This document shows, in pieces, positions 1-8,874 of a DNA stretch of 64,000 nucleotides. The stretch's first letter is position 1. The number at the start of each line of letters is the position of its first letter. The DNA is taken from the NCBI RefSeq assembly GCF_014203835.1, contig NZ_JACHJW010000001.1, positions 6,026,501-6,090,500 of the forward strand. The letters are read 5' to 3'. Both the position numbers and the translations under genes were made by a program. The notes under the pieces were generated by a model that was not told the DNA's origin, searched no databases, and worked only from the letters and a program-made list of their open reading frames with translations. The stretch is from Micromonospora polyrhachis. Its GTDB lineage: Bacteria; Actinomycetota; Actinomycetes; Mycobacteriales; Micromonosporaceae.

Positions 1-739
1 TGAGCAGGATGCGGCCCCAGGACCAGGCGTCGGGGTCGCCGAGACCGAGGAAGCTCAGGCCAGCCTCGGAGATCACCGCCCGCGAGGCGGTGAGCAGCAC
101 ACTGACGATCATCAAGGAGACGACCGCCGGCAGGATCTCCCGGGTGACGATCCGCCACCCGGAGGCACCGAGCACCCGGGCCCCGTCGATGTAGGGCATC
201 GCGCTGATCACCAGGCCCTGTGACCGGATCAGTCGGGCCACCTCGGGCCAGGCGAAGAGGCCGATGATGATGGTCAGGGTGACGACGCTGGGGCTGACCA
301 CCGCCGCCAGCATGATCATCAGCGGCAGGGTGGGCAACGCCAGCATCACGTCGGTGATGACGGTGGCGACCGCGTCGATCGGGCGGAAGTAGGCTGCGGC
401 CAACCCGATCGCGGTGCCCAGCACGATCGCGATCAGCGAAGCGGCCAGCCCGATCACCAGACTGGTCCGGGTGCCCCAGACCACCTGGGCGAAGATGTCC
501 TGCCCGAGGTCGTCGGTACCGAACCAGTGCGCTCCCGACGGAGACTGCAGCACGTCCGGGCCGGCGCCCGCGGGCTCGTCGGCGATCAGCGGTGCGAAGA
601 CCGCCATCACCACCATCACGACCAGCACCAGTACGGACAATGCTGCGGAGGGTTGGCGCAGGTAGGCGTACCAGGATCGCCTGGTGGCGGTTGGAACGAC
701 CGGCGGTACCGACTGCTCGGTCAGCACAGGGGCGCTCAC
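1..739 (-). CDS. dppC: Dipeptide/oligopeptide ABC transporter permease, DppC/OppC family (3' end outside the window)
   Basis: Second inner-membrane permease of a peptide ABC importer. Translating the minus strand from the GTG at 739 gives a cytoplasmic N-terminus, a first membrane helix near residues 25-45, the family segment HWFGTDDLGQDIF and, further on, the permease EAA-type loop (DGARVLGASGWR). The ending, GLSFLGLGDPDAWSWGRIL, is still inside the gene, so the stop codon lies beyond position 1. GGAGGG precedes the start by five bases. It lies downstream of dppB on the same strand, separated by a 169 bp gap containing a tandem duplication. Family assignment is secure; the exact peptide substrate is inferred from the adjacent dipeptidase. 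Confidence 0.9.
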   Translation of the reverse strand, partial: MSAPVLTEQSVPPVVPTATRRSWYAYLRQPSAALSVLVLVVMVVMAVFAPLIADEPAGAGPDVLQSPSGAHWFGTDDLGQDIFAQVVWGTRTSLVIGLAASLIAIVLGTAIGLAAAYFRPIDAVATVITDVMLALPTLPLMIMLAAVVSPSVVTLTIIIGLFAWPEVARLIRSQGLVISAMPYIDGARVLGASGWRIVTREILPAVVSLMIVSVLLTASRAVISEAGLSFLGLGDPDAWSWGRILL

Positions 740-796
740 GGCACCCTCCCTTCGTTGATGGTGGTGGCGAACAGGACAGCGCTCACAGTGTTTTTT

Positions 797-912
797 GGGT
801 TCGCGACTGCGGGGCTCACTCGCTGCGCTCGTTCACTCCTCGCGCTCACGGTGCTGACTGGGTTCGCGACTGCGGGGCTCACTCGCTGCGCTCGTTCACT
901 CCTCGCGCTCAC
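797..912. repeat. 53-bp direct repeat, two copies 63 bp apart
   Basis: Positions 797-849 and 860-912 are identical by eye; the preceding ~10 bp (gctcac..gtg) are partly repeated too, so the unit is a 63-bp tandem. The second copy runs over the stop codon of dppB (909-911). Read on the minus strand it contains the alternating GAGCGCGAGGAGTGAACGAG pattern. I remember similar strings as a dispersed intergenic element in Micromonosporaceae genomes, but that is not shown here. Confidence 0.85.
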
Positions 913-1862
913 AGGCGGATCCTGGGGTTGAGGACCGCGTAGAGCATGTCGGTCAGCGCGTTGGCGATCACCACGGTGACGGCGAGCATGATGAACGCCC
1001 CCTGGATCACCGGGTAGTCCTGCTGGCCGACCGCCTCGTAGATCAGCCGGCCGACGCCGGGGTAGGCGAAGACGGTCTCGGTGAGCACCGCGCCGCCGAC
1101 CAGGGTGCCCAGTTGTAGACCCATCAGGGTCAGTGCCGGCAGGATCGCGTTGCGCAGACCGTGCTTCCAGACCCGGCGTCGGGCCGAGAGACCACGGGCC
1201 TGGGCGGCCCGGATGTAGTCCTCACCGAGGACCTCGATCATGTTGGTGCGCAGGGTCAACGCGTACGGGCCGAGTTGCACCAGCACCAGTGACAGCACCG
1301 GCAGCACCAGATGGTGGGCGAGGCTCAGGTAGGCCGCCGCGCCCCGGGTGTCCGGGTCGATCGCCCCACCGATCGGGAACCAGCCGAGCTGGGCCCCGAA
1401 GAAGACCAGCAGCAGGATGGCGACGCTGGGTACGAAGAGCGCGTTGGCGCTGATGCCGAAGCCCTGGAGTAGCCGGTCCATCAGCTTGCCGCGGTTGACC
1501 GCGGCGGTCACGCCGATCGGAATGCCGACGGCGATGGTGAGGATGAACGCCGTGCCGGCGAGCAGCAATGTCCAGGGCAGCCGGTCGAGGATGATGTCGG
1601 TGACCGGCTGGAGTTGCCGGAAGGAGATGCCCAGGTTGCCCTGGAGCAGCTCCCGCAGGTACGACACGTACTGCTCCCACAGTGGACGGTCCAGGCCGTA
1701 CGTCTTGAGCAGTGCCGCCTGCATCTCCGGCGTCATGTCCCCTTCGACCATCAGGGTCGTGGGGTCCCCCGGCAGGAGCCGGAGCAGGAAGAAGGTCGAA
1801 GTGATCGCGATCCACACGGTCAGGACGGCCTTCAGTGCCCGGCTGAGCACGAAACGCACCAC
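909..1862 (-). CDS. dppB: Dipeptide/oligopeptide ABC transporter permease, DppB/OppB family
   Basis: Inner-membrane permease of 317 aa, the usual family length. It begins with the typical MVRFVLSRALKAV membrane segment, then LLPGDPTTLMV and the YGLDRPLWEQYVSYL segment that follows the first helix in DppB. The EAA loop is DYIRAAQARGLSARRRVWKH. The signature VGGAVLTETVFAYPGVGRL lies near the C-terminus. About six membrane helices are expected. The gene lies between the binding-protein gene (31 bp upstream) and dppC, as in standard dpp operons. The ATPase genes are not in the window and may follow dppC beyond position 1. Confidence 0.95.
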   Translation of the reverse strand: MVRFVLSRALKAVLTVWIAITSTFFLLRLLPGDPTTLMVEGDMTPEMQAALLKTYGLDRPLWEQYVSYLRELLQGNLGISFRQLQPVTDIILDRLPWTLLLAGTAFILTIAVGIPIGVTAAVNRGKLMDRLLQGFGISANALFVPSVAILLLVFFGAQLGWFPIGGAIDPDTRGAAAYLSLAHHLVLPVLSLVLVQLGPYALTLRTNMIEVLGEDYIRAAQARGLSARRRVWKHGLRNAILPALTLMGLQLGTLVGGAVLTETVFAYPGVGRLIYEAVGQQDYPVIQGAFIMLAVTVVIANALTDMLYAVLNPRIRL

Positions 1863-1892
1863 GGGGGACCCCTCCTTTCCCTTTTGGTTGGG

Positions 1893-3524
1893 TTACTTGA
1901 CCGGGGTGACCTGGGCCAGCGAGTACGCGGTGACCATGCCGAGCAGGTCCGACGGCGACGCGACGAAGCCGGTGAACTTGCTGGCGTTGTAGGCGAACTG
2001 GAAGTTCTCCACGTACAGCGGGGTCAGGTACGCCTGCTCGTGCACGACCTTGTCGATGTTCTTGATCTTGACCTTGAACGCCTCCGGGTCGGTGGTGCCG
2101 GCCGCGTCGTTGATCAGCTTGTCCATCTCGTCGGACTTGAGCAGGTTGTAGTTGATGCCACCCGGGTTGCTGGACAGGTAGGTGCTACGCAGCTGGTCCA
2201 TCGGGTTGTCGAACACGCCCCACTGGGTGGCGTCGATGTCGTACTCACCGTTCTTGGTGCGGGTCAGGAAGGTGTTCCGCTCCACGCACTGGTTCTCCAG
2301 CTTGATGCCGGCCTTGGCCGCGCTCTCGCGGAAGAGTTGCACCACCCGGGTGATGTTGGCGTTGGACTGGTCGCAGGCCACGCCGATGGTGAGGCCGTCG
2401 AAGAAGCCGTCGCCGTTGCCGTCCCGGTAGCCCGCCGCGGTCAGCTTGGCCTTCGCGCCATCCGGGTCGTACGCGTACGGCTGGATCTCGGTGTTGTCGT
2501 AGTCGGCGAAGATCGGCGAGATCGGGCCGGCCATCTGCTGGGCGTCGCCCTGGAGCACCGAGGAGATGATCGCCTTGGTGTCGACCGACATCGACAGCGC
2601 CTGCCGCACCTCCTGCTTGGCCAGGTGCTTGTTGTTCATGTTGTAGGTCAGGTGCGCGAAACCGAGCGCGCCGACCTTCTCCAGCTTGATCTTCGAGTCG
2701 TTCTCGAAGGTCTTCGCCGCCGACACCGGCACCGGCGTGCCCATCATGTCGATGTCACCGTTGCGCAGCGCCAGCATCATCGTGTTGACGTCCGGGTAGA
2801 CCCGGTACTCGACCTGGCTCACCGCCGCCTTGCCGCCCGGGGCCAGCGGGTAGTTCTCGTTGCGCTTCATGACGTAGCGCTGCCCCTTGGTCATGCTGTC
2901 CAGCACGAACGGCCCGGCACCGACCCAGTTGGAGTCGTTGGGGAACTTGGACAGGTCGCCGGCGGACTCGAAGACGTGCTTCGGCACGATCGACATCCAG
3001 AAACCGACGCCCTCGGCGAACGGCGCGTACGGCTGCGACAGCTTGAACTTCACCGTCGTGGCGTCCGGGGCCTCGATCGACTCGACCCAGGTCAGCTTGG
3101 CCGCGACGTTGCCGAGCTTGTACTTCATGATCATTTCAGCGCTGAACTTGACGTCCTCGGCGACCACCGGCTTGCCGTCGGTCCACTTGAAGTCGTCGCG
3201 CAGGGTGAAGACCGCGGTCTTGCCGCCGTCCTCGTACTTGTATTCCTTCGCCAGCTCCGGCGCCTTCTTGGCGTTCTCGTCGATCCGCAGCAGGTGCGGG
3301 TACATCGCGTTGAGGATCCACGAGTCGGTCTTGCTCAGCGACTGCAAGGGGTTAAAGTTGCTGACGTCGGTGGTGGTGCCGATGCGCAGCACGGAGCCGT
3401 TACCCGAACCGCTACCGGACGACGCGTTGTCCTCGTTGAGGCTGCAACCGGAGAGGCCCAGCGCGGCCACCGCGCCGAGCGCGACGGCAACCCGCCACCG
3501 GCCCTTGACTATGTTTTTCACCAA
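1893..3524 (-). CDS. Peptide-binding lipoprotein of an ABC importer (SBP_bac_5 family)
   Basis: Extracytoplasmic solute-binding protein of 543 aa that delivers peptides to DppB/DppC. The N-terminus is a lipoprotein signal (basic start, hydrophobic stretch, lipobox LSGC with Cys27), followed by a Gly/Ser-rich tether. The mature part has the SBP_bac_5 pattern: VLRIGTTTDVSNFNPL at the start, FTLRDDFKWTDGKPV, and the C-terminal YLTPLYVENFQFAY region. The stop lies 31 bp before dppB; the start overlaps the end of the upstream dipeptidase gene by 7 bp, implying one transcript. The substrate is likely short peptides, from the family and the neighbouring peptidase. Confidence 0.93.
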   Translation of the reverse strand: MVKNIVKGRWRVAVALGAVAALGLSGCSLNEDNASSGSGSGNGSVLRIGTTTDVSNFNPLQSLSKTDSWILNAMYPHLLRIDENAKKAPELAKEYKYEDGGKTAVFTLRDDFKWTDGKPVVAEDVKFSAEMIMKYKLGNVAAKLTWVESIEAPDATTVKFKLSQPYAPFAEGVGFWMSIVPKHVFESAGDLSKFPNDSNWVGAGPFVLDSMTKGQRYVMKRNENYPLAPGGKAAVSQVEYRVYPDVNTMMLALRNGDIDMMGTPVPVSAAKTFENDSKIKLEKVGALGFAHLTYNMNNKHLAKQEVRQALSMSVDTKAIISSVLQGDAQQMAGPISPIFADYDNTEIQPYAYDPDGAKAKLTAAGYRDGNGDGFFDGLTIGVACDQSNANITRVVQLFRESAAKAGIKLENQCVERNTFLTRTKNGEYDIDATQWGVFDNPMDQLRSTYLSSNPGGINYNLLKSDEMDKLINDAAGTTDPEAFKVKIKNIDKVVHEQAYLTPLYVENFQFAYNASKFTGFVASPSDLLGMVTAYSLAQVTPVK

Positions 3525-4720
3525 ACCTCCTGAAGAACCCGGATGATGTTGCCGCCGATGACCTTGGCGATCTCGTCATCGGAGTAGTCGTGCGCGACCA
3601 GCCACCCGACGATGTTGCTGAAGCACTCCGCGGGGTTTTCCATGCCGGAGACGTACGGCACCCGGGGGTGGTCCACCACGCCGTGGGCCTTCCCGATCGC
3701 CAGGTGCTGGGTGAAGCTGTCGTGGAGTCCGACGTGGTCACCGAAGTTGGTGTCCGGGCCGAACGCCACGTGGTCGATGCCGACCAACTCCACGCAGTAC
3801 GTGAAGTGGTCCATCACCGACTCGATGGAGTGGTGCGGGTGGTCCGCCGAGAGGGTGGTGTGCGGTGCGGCCTCGATGCCGATCACACCGCCCCGTTCGG
3901 CGCAGGCCCGGATCACCTCGTCCGGCTTCATCCGAGGGGTGTTCCAGACCGAGCGGGCACCGGCGTGGGTGATGAACACCGGTACCCGACTCGCCTCGAT
4001 CACGTCCAGCGAGGTCTGATCGCCGGAGTGCGAGATGTCGATGGCGATGCCGAGCTTGTTCATCCGGTCCACCGCGCGCCGCCCGAAGTGGGTCAGCCCG
4101 CCGTCGCGGTCCTCGGAGAGCCCGGAGCCGAGCATGTTGGCCTGGCTGTACGCGATGCCCATCTGGCGTACGCCGAAGCCGTAAAGGATGTCGATGCGAT
4201 CGAGTTCGTTCTCGATCATCGTGGCCGCCTCCAGGCCGGCCACCAGGGCGAGCTGGCCGTTGCGCTTGGCCTCGAAGATCTGTTCCAGGGTGGTGGCCAC
4301 GACCACGTGGTCCTGCTTGGCGACATCGGCGAAGCGCAGCCCGATGTCGTAGATGACGTCGTCCCACTTCCAGGCGTGCTCGCTGGTCACACAGCCGGTG
4401 CCGTTCATGAAGTTGTCGAAGACGGCGGTCATGCCGGAGCGGGCCAGGCCCTCGAAGCCGAACGAGTTGCGGCCGGTGCGGTTGTAGTCGCGTAGCTGCG
4501 ACACATCGGCCGGCAGGATCTTCGGGTGTTCGTGCAGTGAGATGGCCATCTGCTCACGCAGCAGCCGAGCCACCCGCTCCTGCTGGCCGTCGGTCAACCC
4601 GAGGTCGTGCTCCGGCACCCGGCCGATCTCCGGGGCCAGCTCGAAGACCTTGTAGTCCCGGTGCGGCTCCAGATAGTCGAAGGACCGGTAGCCGCGGTAC
4701 CCACCTGCGGTTTCCTGCAA
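3518..4720 (-). CDS. Membrane dipeptidase-type metallopeptidase (peptidase family M19)
   Basis: Zinc-dependent dipeptidase of 400 aa, predicted to cleave dipeptides brought in by the adjacent importer. M19 features visible: the SLHEHPKI segment (metal-ligand region near the N-terminus), [32 protein letters not shown] (family motif SHS..R.....RN..D), [12 protein letters not shown] (usual form G.GSD.DG) and the C-terminal GGNIIRVLQ. It is the first gene of the operon and overlaps the binding-protein gene by 7 bp. The start is a TTG at 4720 behind GGGGTGAG; a later start is possible. No signal peptide is seen, so it probably acts in the cytoplasm. Confidence 0.88.
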   Translation of the reverse strand: MQETAGGYRGYRSFDYLEPHRDYKVFELAPEIGRVPEHDLGLTDGQQERVARLLREQMAISLHEHPKILPADVSQLRDYNRTGRNSFGFEGLARSGMTAVFDNFMNGTGCVTSEHAWKWDDVIYDIGLRFADVAKQDHVVVATTLEQIFEAKRNGQLALVAGLEAATMIENELDRIDILYGFGVRQMGIAYSQANMLGSGLSEDRDGGLTHFGRRAVDRMNKLGIAIDISHSGDQTSLDVIEASRVPVFITHAGARSVWNTPRMKPDEVIRACAERGGVIGIEAAPHTTLSADHPHHSIESVMDHFTYCVELVGIDHVAFGPDTNFGDHVGLHDSFTQHLAIGKAHGVVDHPRVPYVSGMENPAECFSNIVGWLVAHDYSDDEIAKVIGGNIIRVLQEVW

Positions 4721-4745
4721 CGCCGCTCACCCCATCAGTCGTCAA

Positions 4746-4770
4746 AGGTCAGAGGATGGAGGTCTGACCT
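4746..4770. promoter_or_regulatory. Inverted repeat upstream of the peptide-uptake operon
   Basis: AGGTCAGA at 4746-4753 and TCTGACCT at 4763-4770 form a perfect 8-bp inverted repeat with a 9-bp spacer, about 26 bp upstream of the dipeptidase start. Position and symmetry suit a dimeric regulator. No regulator gene lies next to it. The rest of the 288-bp gap to rpe holds only another short inverted repeat (ACGTT aca AACGT, 4831-4843) and the rpe promoter. Confidence 0.4.
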
Positions 4771-4995
4771 CTCGGTGTTGCGGGGCACGCTATGCGACCT
4801 GTCGCGGTCGGGGGAAGAGGCGAAACATGAACGTTACAAACGTCGGGGGAAGTGCGTTGACCAGGCCAAATGCGCGACCGGTGAGGCTTGTTCCACATGT
4901 TGGAAGGTGGGTTCCCTGGGCCTGACCAGCGGTGGATACTCGTTGGCCGTCCTGGGAGCCGTCGACGGGCGGTGCGGAACGAACCGGTGGCGTTC

Positions 4996-5001
4996 GTACA
5001 C
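4996..5001 (+). promoter_or_regulatory. -10 element of a probable leaderless rpe transcript
   Basis: TACACT matches the actinobacterial -10 pattern TANNNT and ends seven bases before the rpe GTG at 5009. No Shine-Dalgarno sequence lies in front of that GTG, so transcription probably starts at or next to the start codon. No clear -35 box was found. Confidence 0.5.
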
Positions 5002-5008
5002 TGTCGCC

Positions 5009-5689
5009 GTGACCGCACCAGTGCCCATCGTCGCGCCCAGCATTCTCTCCGCCGACTTCGCCCATCTCGCCGACGAGGTCAAGGTGGTCGAGTCCGCGGC
5101 CGACTGGCTGCACGTCGACGTGATGGACAACCACTTCGTGCCCAACCTGACCATCGGCCTGCCGGTGGTGCGGAGCCTGCTCGCCGCTACGACGTTGCCC
5201 TTCGACGTACACCTGATGATCGAGGATCCGCGCCGGTGGGCCCCCGGGTACGCCGAGGCGGGTGCCTACAACGTCACCTTCCACGCCGAGGCGTGCGACA
5301 ACCCGGTGGCCCTGGCCAGGGATCTGCGGGCGGCCGGGGCGAAGGCCGGGCTGGCGATTGATCGGGACACCCCGATCGAGCCGTACCTCGAACTGCTGCC
5401 CAGCTTCGACACGCTCCTGATCATGACCATCAAGGCCGGCTTCGGCGGGCAGGCGTTCATCCCCGAACTGCTGGACAAGGTCCGGGCCGCCCGTCGGCAT
5501 GTCGACGCCGGCCACCTCGAACTGCGGATCGAAGTCGACGGCGGGATCGCCGCCGACACCATCGAACAGGCCGCCGCCGCCGGGGCGGACGCCTTCGTCG
5601 CCGGCACCGCGGTCTACGGCGCGGCAGACCCCGCCGAGGCGGTACGCCACCTGCGAGGGCTCGCCGAGCGGGCCATACGGCAGGACTGA
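5009..5689 (+). CDS. rpe: Ribulose-phosphate 3-epimerase
   Basis: Cytoplasmic TIM-barrel enzyme (226 aa) interconverting ribulose 5-phosphate and xylulose 5-phosphate in the pentose phosphate pathway. Ribulose 5-phosphate is also the substrate of RibBA encoded 4 kb downstream. Family motifs: [31 protein letters not shown] (catalytic Asp and metal ligands), [11 protein letters not shown], a KAGFGGQAF segment and [11 protein letters not shown] (second catalytic Asp). The GTG at 5009 is chosen because it begins exactly before the conserved N-terminus; a TACACT element seven bases upstream suggests a leaderless mRNA. It lies 2 bp from the next gene. Confidence 0.95.
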   Translation: MTAPVPIVAPSILSADFAHLADEVKVVESAADWLHVDVMDNHFVPNLTIGLPVVRSLLAATTLPFDVHLMIEDPRRWAPGYAEAGAYNVTFHAEACDNPVALARDLRAAGAKAGLAIDRDTPIEPYLELLPSFDTLLIMTIKAGFGGQAFIPELLDKVRAARRHVDAGHLELRIEVDGGIAADTIEQAAAAGADAFVAGTAVYGAADPAEAVRHLRGLAERAIRQD

Positions 5690-5691
5690 GG

Positions 5692-6648
5692 GTGGAACCG
5701 GCCGAGGATCAGCGTGATCTCATCCTGGTCGTCGACGACGACGAGGACATCGCCCGGTTCGTCGAGTTCAATCTTGAGCTGCACGGCTTCGACGTCGTAC
5801 GTGCCAGCGACGGCCAGGAAGCCCTTGAACTGGTCGAGCAGCGCCGGCCCGACCTGGCCATCGTCGACCTGATGATGCCGCGGATCGACGGCCTGGAACT
5901 GACCCGCCGGCTCCGGGCCAATCCGTTGACCACCGCCCTACCAGTGATCATGCTGACCGCCAAGGGAATGACCGTGGACAAGGTCCACGGCCTCACCGCC
6001 GGCGCCGACGATTATGTGATCAAGCCGTTCGACACCGCCGAACTCATCGCCCGGGTCAGCTCGACGCTGCGCCGCAACAAGGAGTTCCGCGAGGTCTCCC
6101 CACTGACCGGCCTACCCGGCAACAGCCGGGTCCGCCGGGAGATCACCGACCGAATACGCAGCGGCGTCGACTACGCCGTCGGCTACGTTGACATCGACCG
6201 GTTCAAGAGCGTCAACGACCGGTACGGCTTCAGCCGGGGCGACGAGTTCATCGCCGCGCTCGCCCGCAGTCTGCACCGGGCGGTGGTCGCGGTCGGGCTC
6301 CCGCCCGCCTTCCTCGGCCACATCGGCGGCGACGACTTCGTCATCGTCTGCGCCCCCGACCAGGTGCGCCCGATCACCGAGCGGGCGGTGGTCGACTTCG
6401 AAAAGGCCGCCGACGATCTCTACGACCCCCAGGACCGGGGCCGCGGCTACGTCGAGCTACAGGACCGGCGGGGCAACGTCCAGCGGGCCAACCTGGTGAC
6501 CCTGTCGATCGGGGTGTCGATGTCGGTCGTCGAGCGCCGGTTCACCAACCCGATGGACGCGATCGCGGTGGCCTCCGAGATGAAGAGCCTGGCCAAGCGG
6601 CAGCCCGGGTCGTACGTGGCCGTCGATCGGCGGCGCGCCGCGGGCTGA
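5692..6648 (+). CDS. Response regulator with receiver domain and degenerate GGDEF domain
   Basis: Protein of 318 aa. The receiver domain (about residues 8-125) has the acidic pair DDDED, the phospho-acceptor Asp in IVDLMMPRIDG and the Lys of VIKPFD. A diguanylate-cyclase fold follows (about 135-310): SPLTGLPGN, GYVDIDRFKSVNDRYGFSRGDEF, and the active-site loop IGGDDF where GGDEF or GGEEF is normal. The substitution makes catalysis uncertain; it may bind c-di-GMP or GTP, or be inactive. The GTG start is 2 bp after rpe, so the two are probably co-transcribed. No histidine kinase is adjacent. Confidence 0.87.
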   Translation: MEPAEDQRDLILVVDDDEDIARFVEFNLELHGFDVVRASDGQEALELVEQRRPDLAIVDLMMPRIDGLELTRRLRANPLTTALPVIMLTAKGMTVDKVHGLTAGADDYVIKPFDTAELIARVSSTLRRNKEFREVSPLTGLPGNSRVRREITDRIRSGVDYAVGYVDIDRFKSVNDRYGFSRGDEFIAALARSLHRAVVAVGLPPAFLGHIGGDDFVIVCAPDQVRPITERAVVDFEKAADDLYDPQDRGRGYVELQDRRGNVQRANLVTLSIGVSMSVVERRFTNPMDAIAVASEMKSLAKRQPGSYVAVDRRRAAG

Positions 6649-6683
6649 GGCAGTGGCGGCGGGGGCTGGCCGGCGGCGTGCGG

Positions 6684-6774
6684 CCGGCTTGAGGCTGTGC
6701 TGGCGGCTGCCCGGGGGGCGGGCAGCCGGCTTGAGGCTGTGCTGGCGGCTGCCCGGGGGGCGGGCAGCCGGCTG
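6684..6774. repeat. 42-bp tandem repeat with strong hairpins (probable terminator)
   Basis: Two identical 42-bp units, 6684-6725 and 6726-6767, followed by the start of a third (CCGGCTGAG). Each unit carries the stem GCTGCCC/GGGCAGC around a G-rich loop. The block sits between the response regulator stop (6648) and the FMN riboswitch (6884), so it plausibly separates the two transcripts, although no T-run follows. Confidence 0.75.
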
Positions 6775-6883
6775 AGCGCGGTAGGCACTCGCTGGCGGAC
6801 CGTCAGACTGTGAACTAGCTCGCCCGAATGACGACGCGCTGCGGATTCCGTGCAAGACTCACACCGTACCCACCATGCGCTGG

Positions 6884-7044
6884 CGGGACTCGGTGTAATT
6901 CCGAACCGGCGGTGATCCACGGTCTGACCGTGGTAAGCCCGCGACCCGGACGGCTCTGCCGCCCGGTGGACCTGGTGAGAACCCAGGGCCGACGGTTGAG
7001 TGCGGGCACCCGCCCATGCTCAGACAGTCCGGATGGGAGACAGC
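6884..7044 (+). ncRNA. FMN riboswitch (RFN element)
   Basis: Upstream of ribD the conserved RFN blocks occur in order: GGGACTCGGTGTAATTCCGA, ACCGGCGGTGAT, a variable hairpin (CCACGGTCTGACCGTGG), AAGCCCGCGACC, then CTGGTGAGAACCCAGGGCCG with ACGGTTGAGTG and finally AGTCCGGATGGGAGA. This six-stem aptamer binds FMN and turns down riboflavin synthesis and transport genes. About 170 nt of GC-rich sequence separate it from the ribD start and would hold the expression platform (GGGCCC-type stems); the mechanism, termination or ribosome-site masking, cannot be decided by eye. Confidence 0.95.
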
Positions 7045-7212
7045 GCAGGGCGGAGGGCCCCGACCTGGGCCGGTGACGGCATGCCGGGTCGGTTCCCGGG
7101 GTCGGCTGTGCCGTACCCGGGTGGGCCCATCGCCGCGTGGCTGGACAGCCGCGCCCTGTCTCCGTTGCCCCGCCCGCGCGCCCGACAGGCGAGCGAGAAA
7201 GCAGGGCCGGCG

Positions 7213-8274
7213 ATGCCGAGCGTCTCCACCGACAAGGCGATGCGTCGAGCGATCGAGCTGGCTGCCCGAGGTCTGGGCACCACCAGTCCCAACCCCGTCG
7301 TCGGCTGCGTCATTCTGGACGCCGCTGGGGAGATCGTCGGGGAGGGTTTCCACGCCTACGCCGGTGGCCCGCACGCCGAGATCGTCGCCCTGGCCCAGGC
7401 CGGGGACCGGGCCAAGGGCGGCACCGCCGTGGTCACCATGGAGCCCTGCGACCATACCGGCCGTACCGGCCCGTGCACTCGGGCGCTGATCCGGGCCGGC
7501 GTGGCCACGGTGGCGATCGGCGTCACCGACCCCAACCCGGTCGCCGGGGGCGGAACCGGGACATTGCGCGCCGCCGGCGTAGACGTCGTCTCCGGAGTAC
7601 ACGCCGCCGAGGCCGAGGCCGGCAACCTCGCCTGGCTGACCGCTGTACGGCGGGAGTGGCCGTACGTCATCTGGAAGTACGCCGCCACCGCCGACGGACG
7701 CTCGGCGGCCACCGACGGCACCAGCATGTGGATCACCTCCGAGGCGGCCCGGATCGACGTGCATGCCCTGCGCGGCACCGTCGACGCGGTGATCGTCGGA
7801 TCGGGCACCGTACTCGCCGACAATCCCCGGCTCACCGCCCGCAACCTGCGGGACGGCACCCTGGCCATCCGGCAGCCGCTGCGGGTGGTGGTGGACAGCA
7901 AGGGCAACACCCCGGCCGACGCCCGGGTCCGCGACGCCGCCGCCCGGACCTGGATCGCCACCGCCGCCGAGGTCGGTGCCACTTCCGACGGCCGGGTGGA
8001 CCTGCCGGCGTTGCTCGCCGTGCTCTACCAGCGCGGCGCGCGGGCGGTACTGCTGGAGGGTGGTCCGACGCTGGCCGGCGCGTTCCTCGCCGCCGGCCTG
8101 ATCGACAAGATCGTCGGGTACGTCGCGCCGAAGCTTCTCGGTGCCGGCCCCACGGCGCTGGCCGACGCCGGGGTGCACACCATCACCGACGCCATCGACC
8201 TGGACTTCGTCGACATCACCCGGGTCGGTCCGGACCTGCGGATCACCGCGCTGCCCCGCAAGAGGGAAGGCTGA
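7213..8274 (+). CDS. ribD: Bifunctional riboflavin biosynthesis deaminase/reductase RibD
   Basis: 353-aa cytoplasmic enzyme catalysing deamination of the pyrimidine from GTP cyclohydrolase II and reduction of the ribosyl side chain. The N-terminal deaminase domain (about 1-145) has the zinc motif HAE and PCDHTGRTGPC; the family usually has PC.HTG.T.PC. The C-terminal reductase (about 150-350) has KYAATADGRSA, VGSGTVLADNPRLTAR and LLEGGPTLAGAF. The ATG at 7213 is chosen because the upstream frame is riboswitch sequence; no strong Shine-Dalgarno is visible. It is the first gene of the operon; ribE follows after 3 bp. Confidence 0.96.
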   Translation: MPSVSTDKAMRRAIELAARGLGTTSPNPVVGCVILDAAGEIVGEGFHAYAGGPHAEIVALAQAGDRAKGGTAVVTMEPCDHTGRTGPCTRALIRAGVATVAIGVTDPNPVAGGGTGTLRAAGVDVVSGVHAAEAEAGNLAWLTAVRREWPYVIWKYAATADGRSAATDGTSMWITSEAARIDVHALRGTVDAVIVGSGTVLADNPRLTARNLRDGTLAIRQPLRVVVDSKGNTPADARVRDAAARTWIATAAEVGATSDGRVDLPALLAVLYQRGARAVLLEGGPTLAGAFLAAGLIDKIVGYVAPKLLGAGPTALADAGVHTITDAIDLDFVDITRVGPDLRITALPRKREG

Positions 8275-8277
8275 GAC

Positions 8278-8874
8278 ATGTTCACCGGCATCATCGAGGA
8301 ACTTGGCACCGTCGTCCGGCTGACCGACACCGGAGCGGACTCCGTCCTGCTCGCCGTACGCGGACCGGTGGTCACCTCCGACGCCCGGCACGGCGACTCG
8401 ATCGCGGTCAACGGCGTCTGCCTGACCGTGGTCGACTCTGCCGACGGGGTCTTCACCGCCGACGTGATGGGCGAGACACTGCGCCGCTCGTCGCTGGGGG
8501 TGCTGCGGCCCGACGACCCGGTCAACCTGGAACGGGCCGCGACCCTGGGCAGCCGGCTGGGTGGGCATTTGGTGCAGGGCCACGTCGACGGGGTAGGGGA
8601 GATCCTGTCCCGGGAGCCGGCCGAGCAGTGGGAGACGGTCCGGTTCGCGTTGCCAACGGAGATCGCCCGGTACGTGGTGGAGAAGGGCTCGATCACCGTC
8701 GACGGGGTGTCGTTGACCGTCACGGAGGTCACCGACGACAGCTTCTCCGTCGGGCTGATCCCGACCACGCTCAAGCTCACCACCCTCGGTCACAAGCAGG
8801 TCGGTGACCCGGTCAACCTGGAGGTCGATGTGCTCGCGAAGTACGTCGAGCGGCTGCTGGGCGACCGGCGGTGA
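8278..8874 (+). CDS. ribE: Riboflavin synthase alpha chain
   Basis: 198-aa enzyme that dismutates two 6,7-dimethyl-8-ribityllumazine molecules into riboflavin. Two lumazine-binding repeats are visible: MFTGIIEELGTVV at the start of the first and HLVQGHVDGVGEI at the start of the second. Each includes the ITVDGVSLTV or IAVNGVCLTV strand. The ATG at 8278 is 3 bp after ribD. The TGA overlaps the GTG of ribM (8871-8874), so translation is likely coupled. Confidence 0.96.
   Translation: MFTGIIEELGTVVRLTDTGADSVLLAVRGPVVTSDARHGDSIAVNGVCLTVVDSADGVFTADVMGETLRRSSLGVLRPDDPVNLERAATLGSRLGGHLVQGHVDGVGEILSREPAEQWETVRFALPTEIARYVVEKGSITVDGVSLTVTEVTDDSFSVGLIPTTLKLTTLGHKQVGDPVNLEVDVLAKYVERLLGDRR

Noticed and set aside
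1614-3533. 639-codon plus-strand frame over the peptide-binding lipoprotein gene
   Set aside because: Antisense of a clear SBP_bac_5 lipoprotein; the product is Val/Arg/Gly/His-rich with no domain.
6859-8793. 644-codon antisense frame over ribD and ribE
   Set aside because: High-GC shadow of the plus-strand genes, whose conserved motifs are complete; the antisense product is low complexity.
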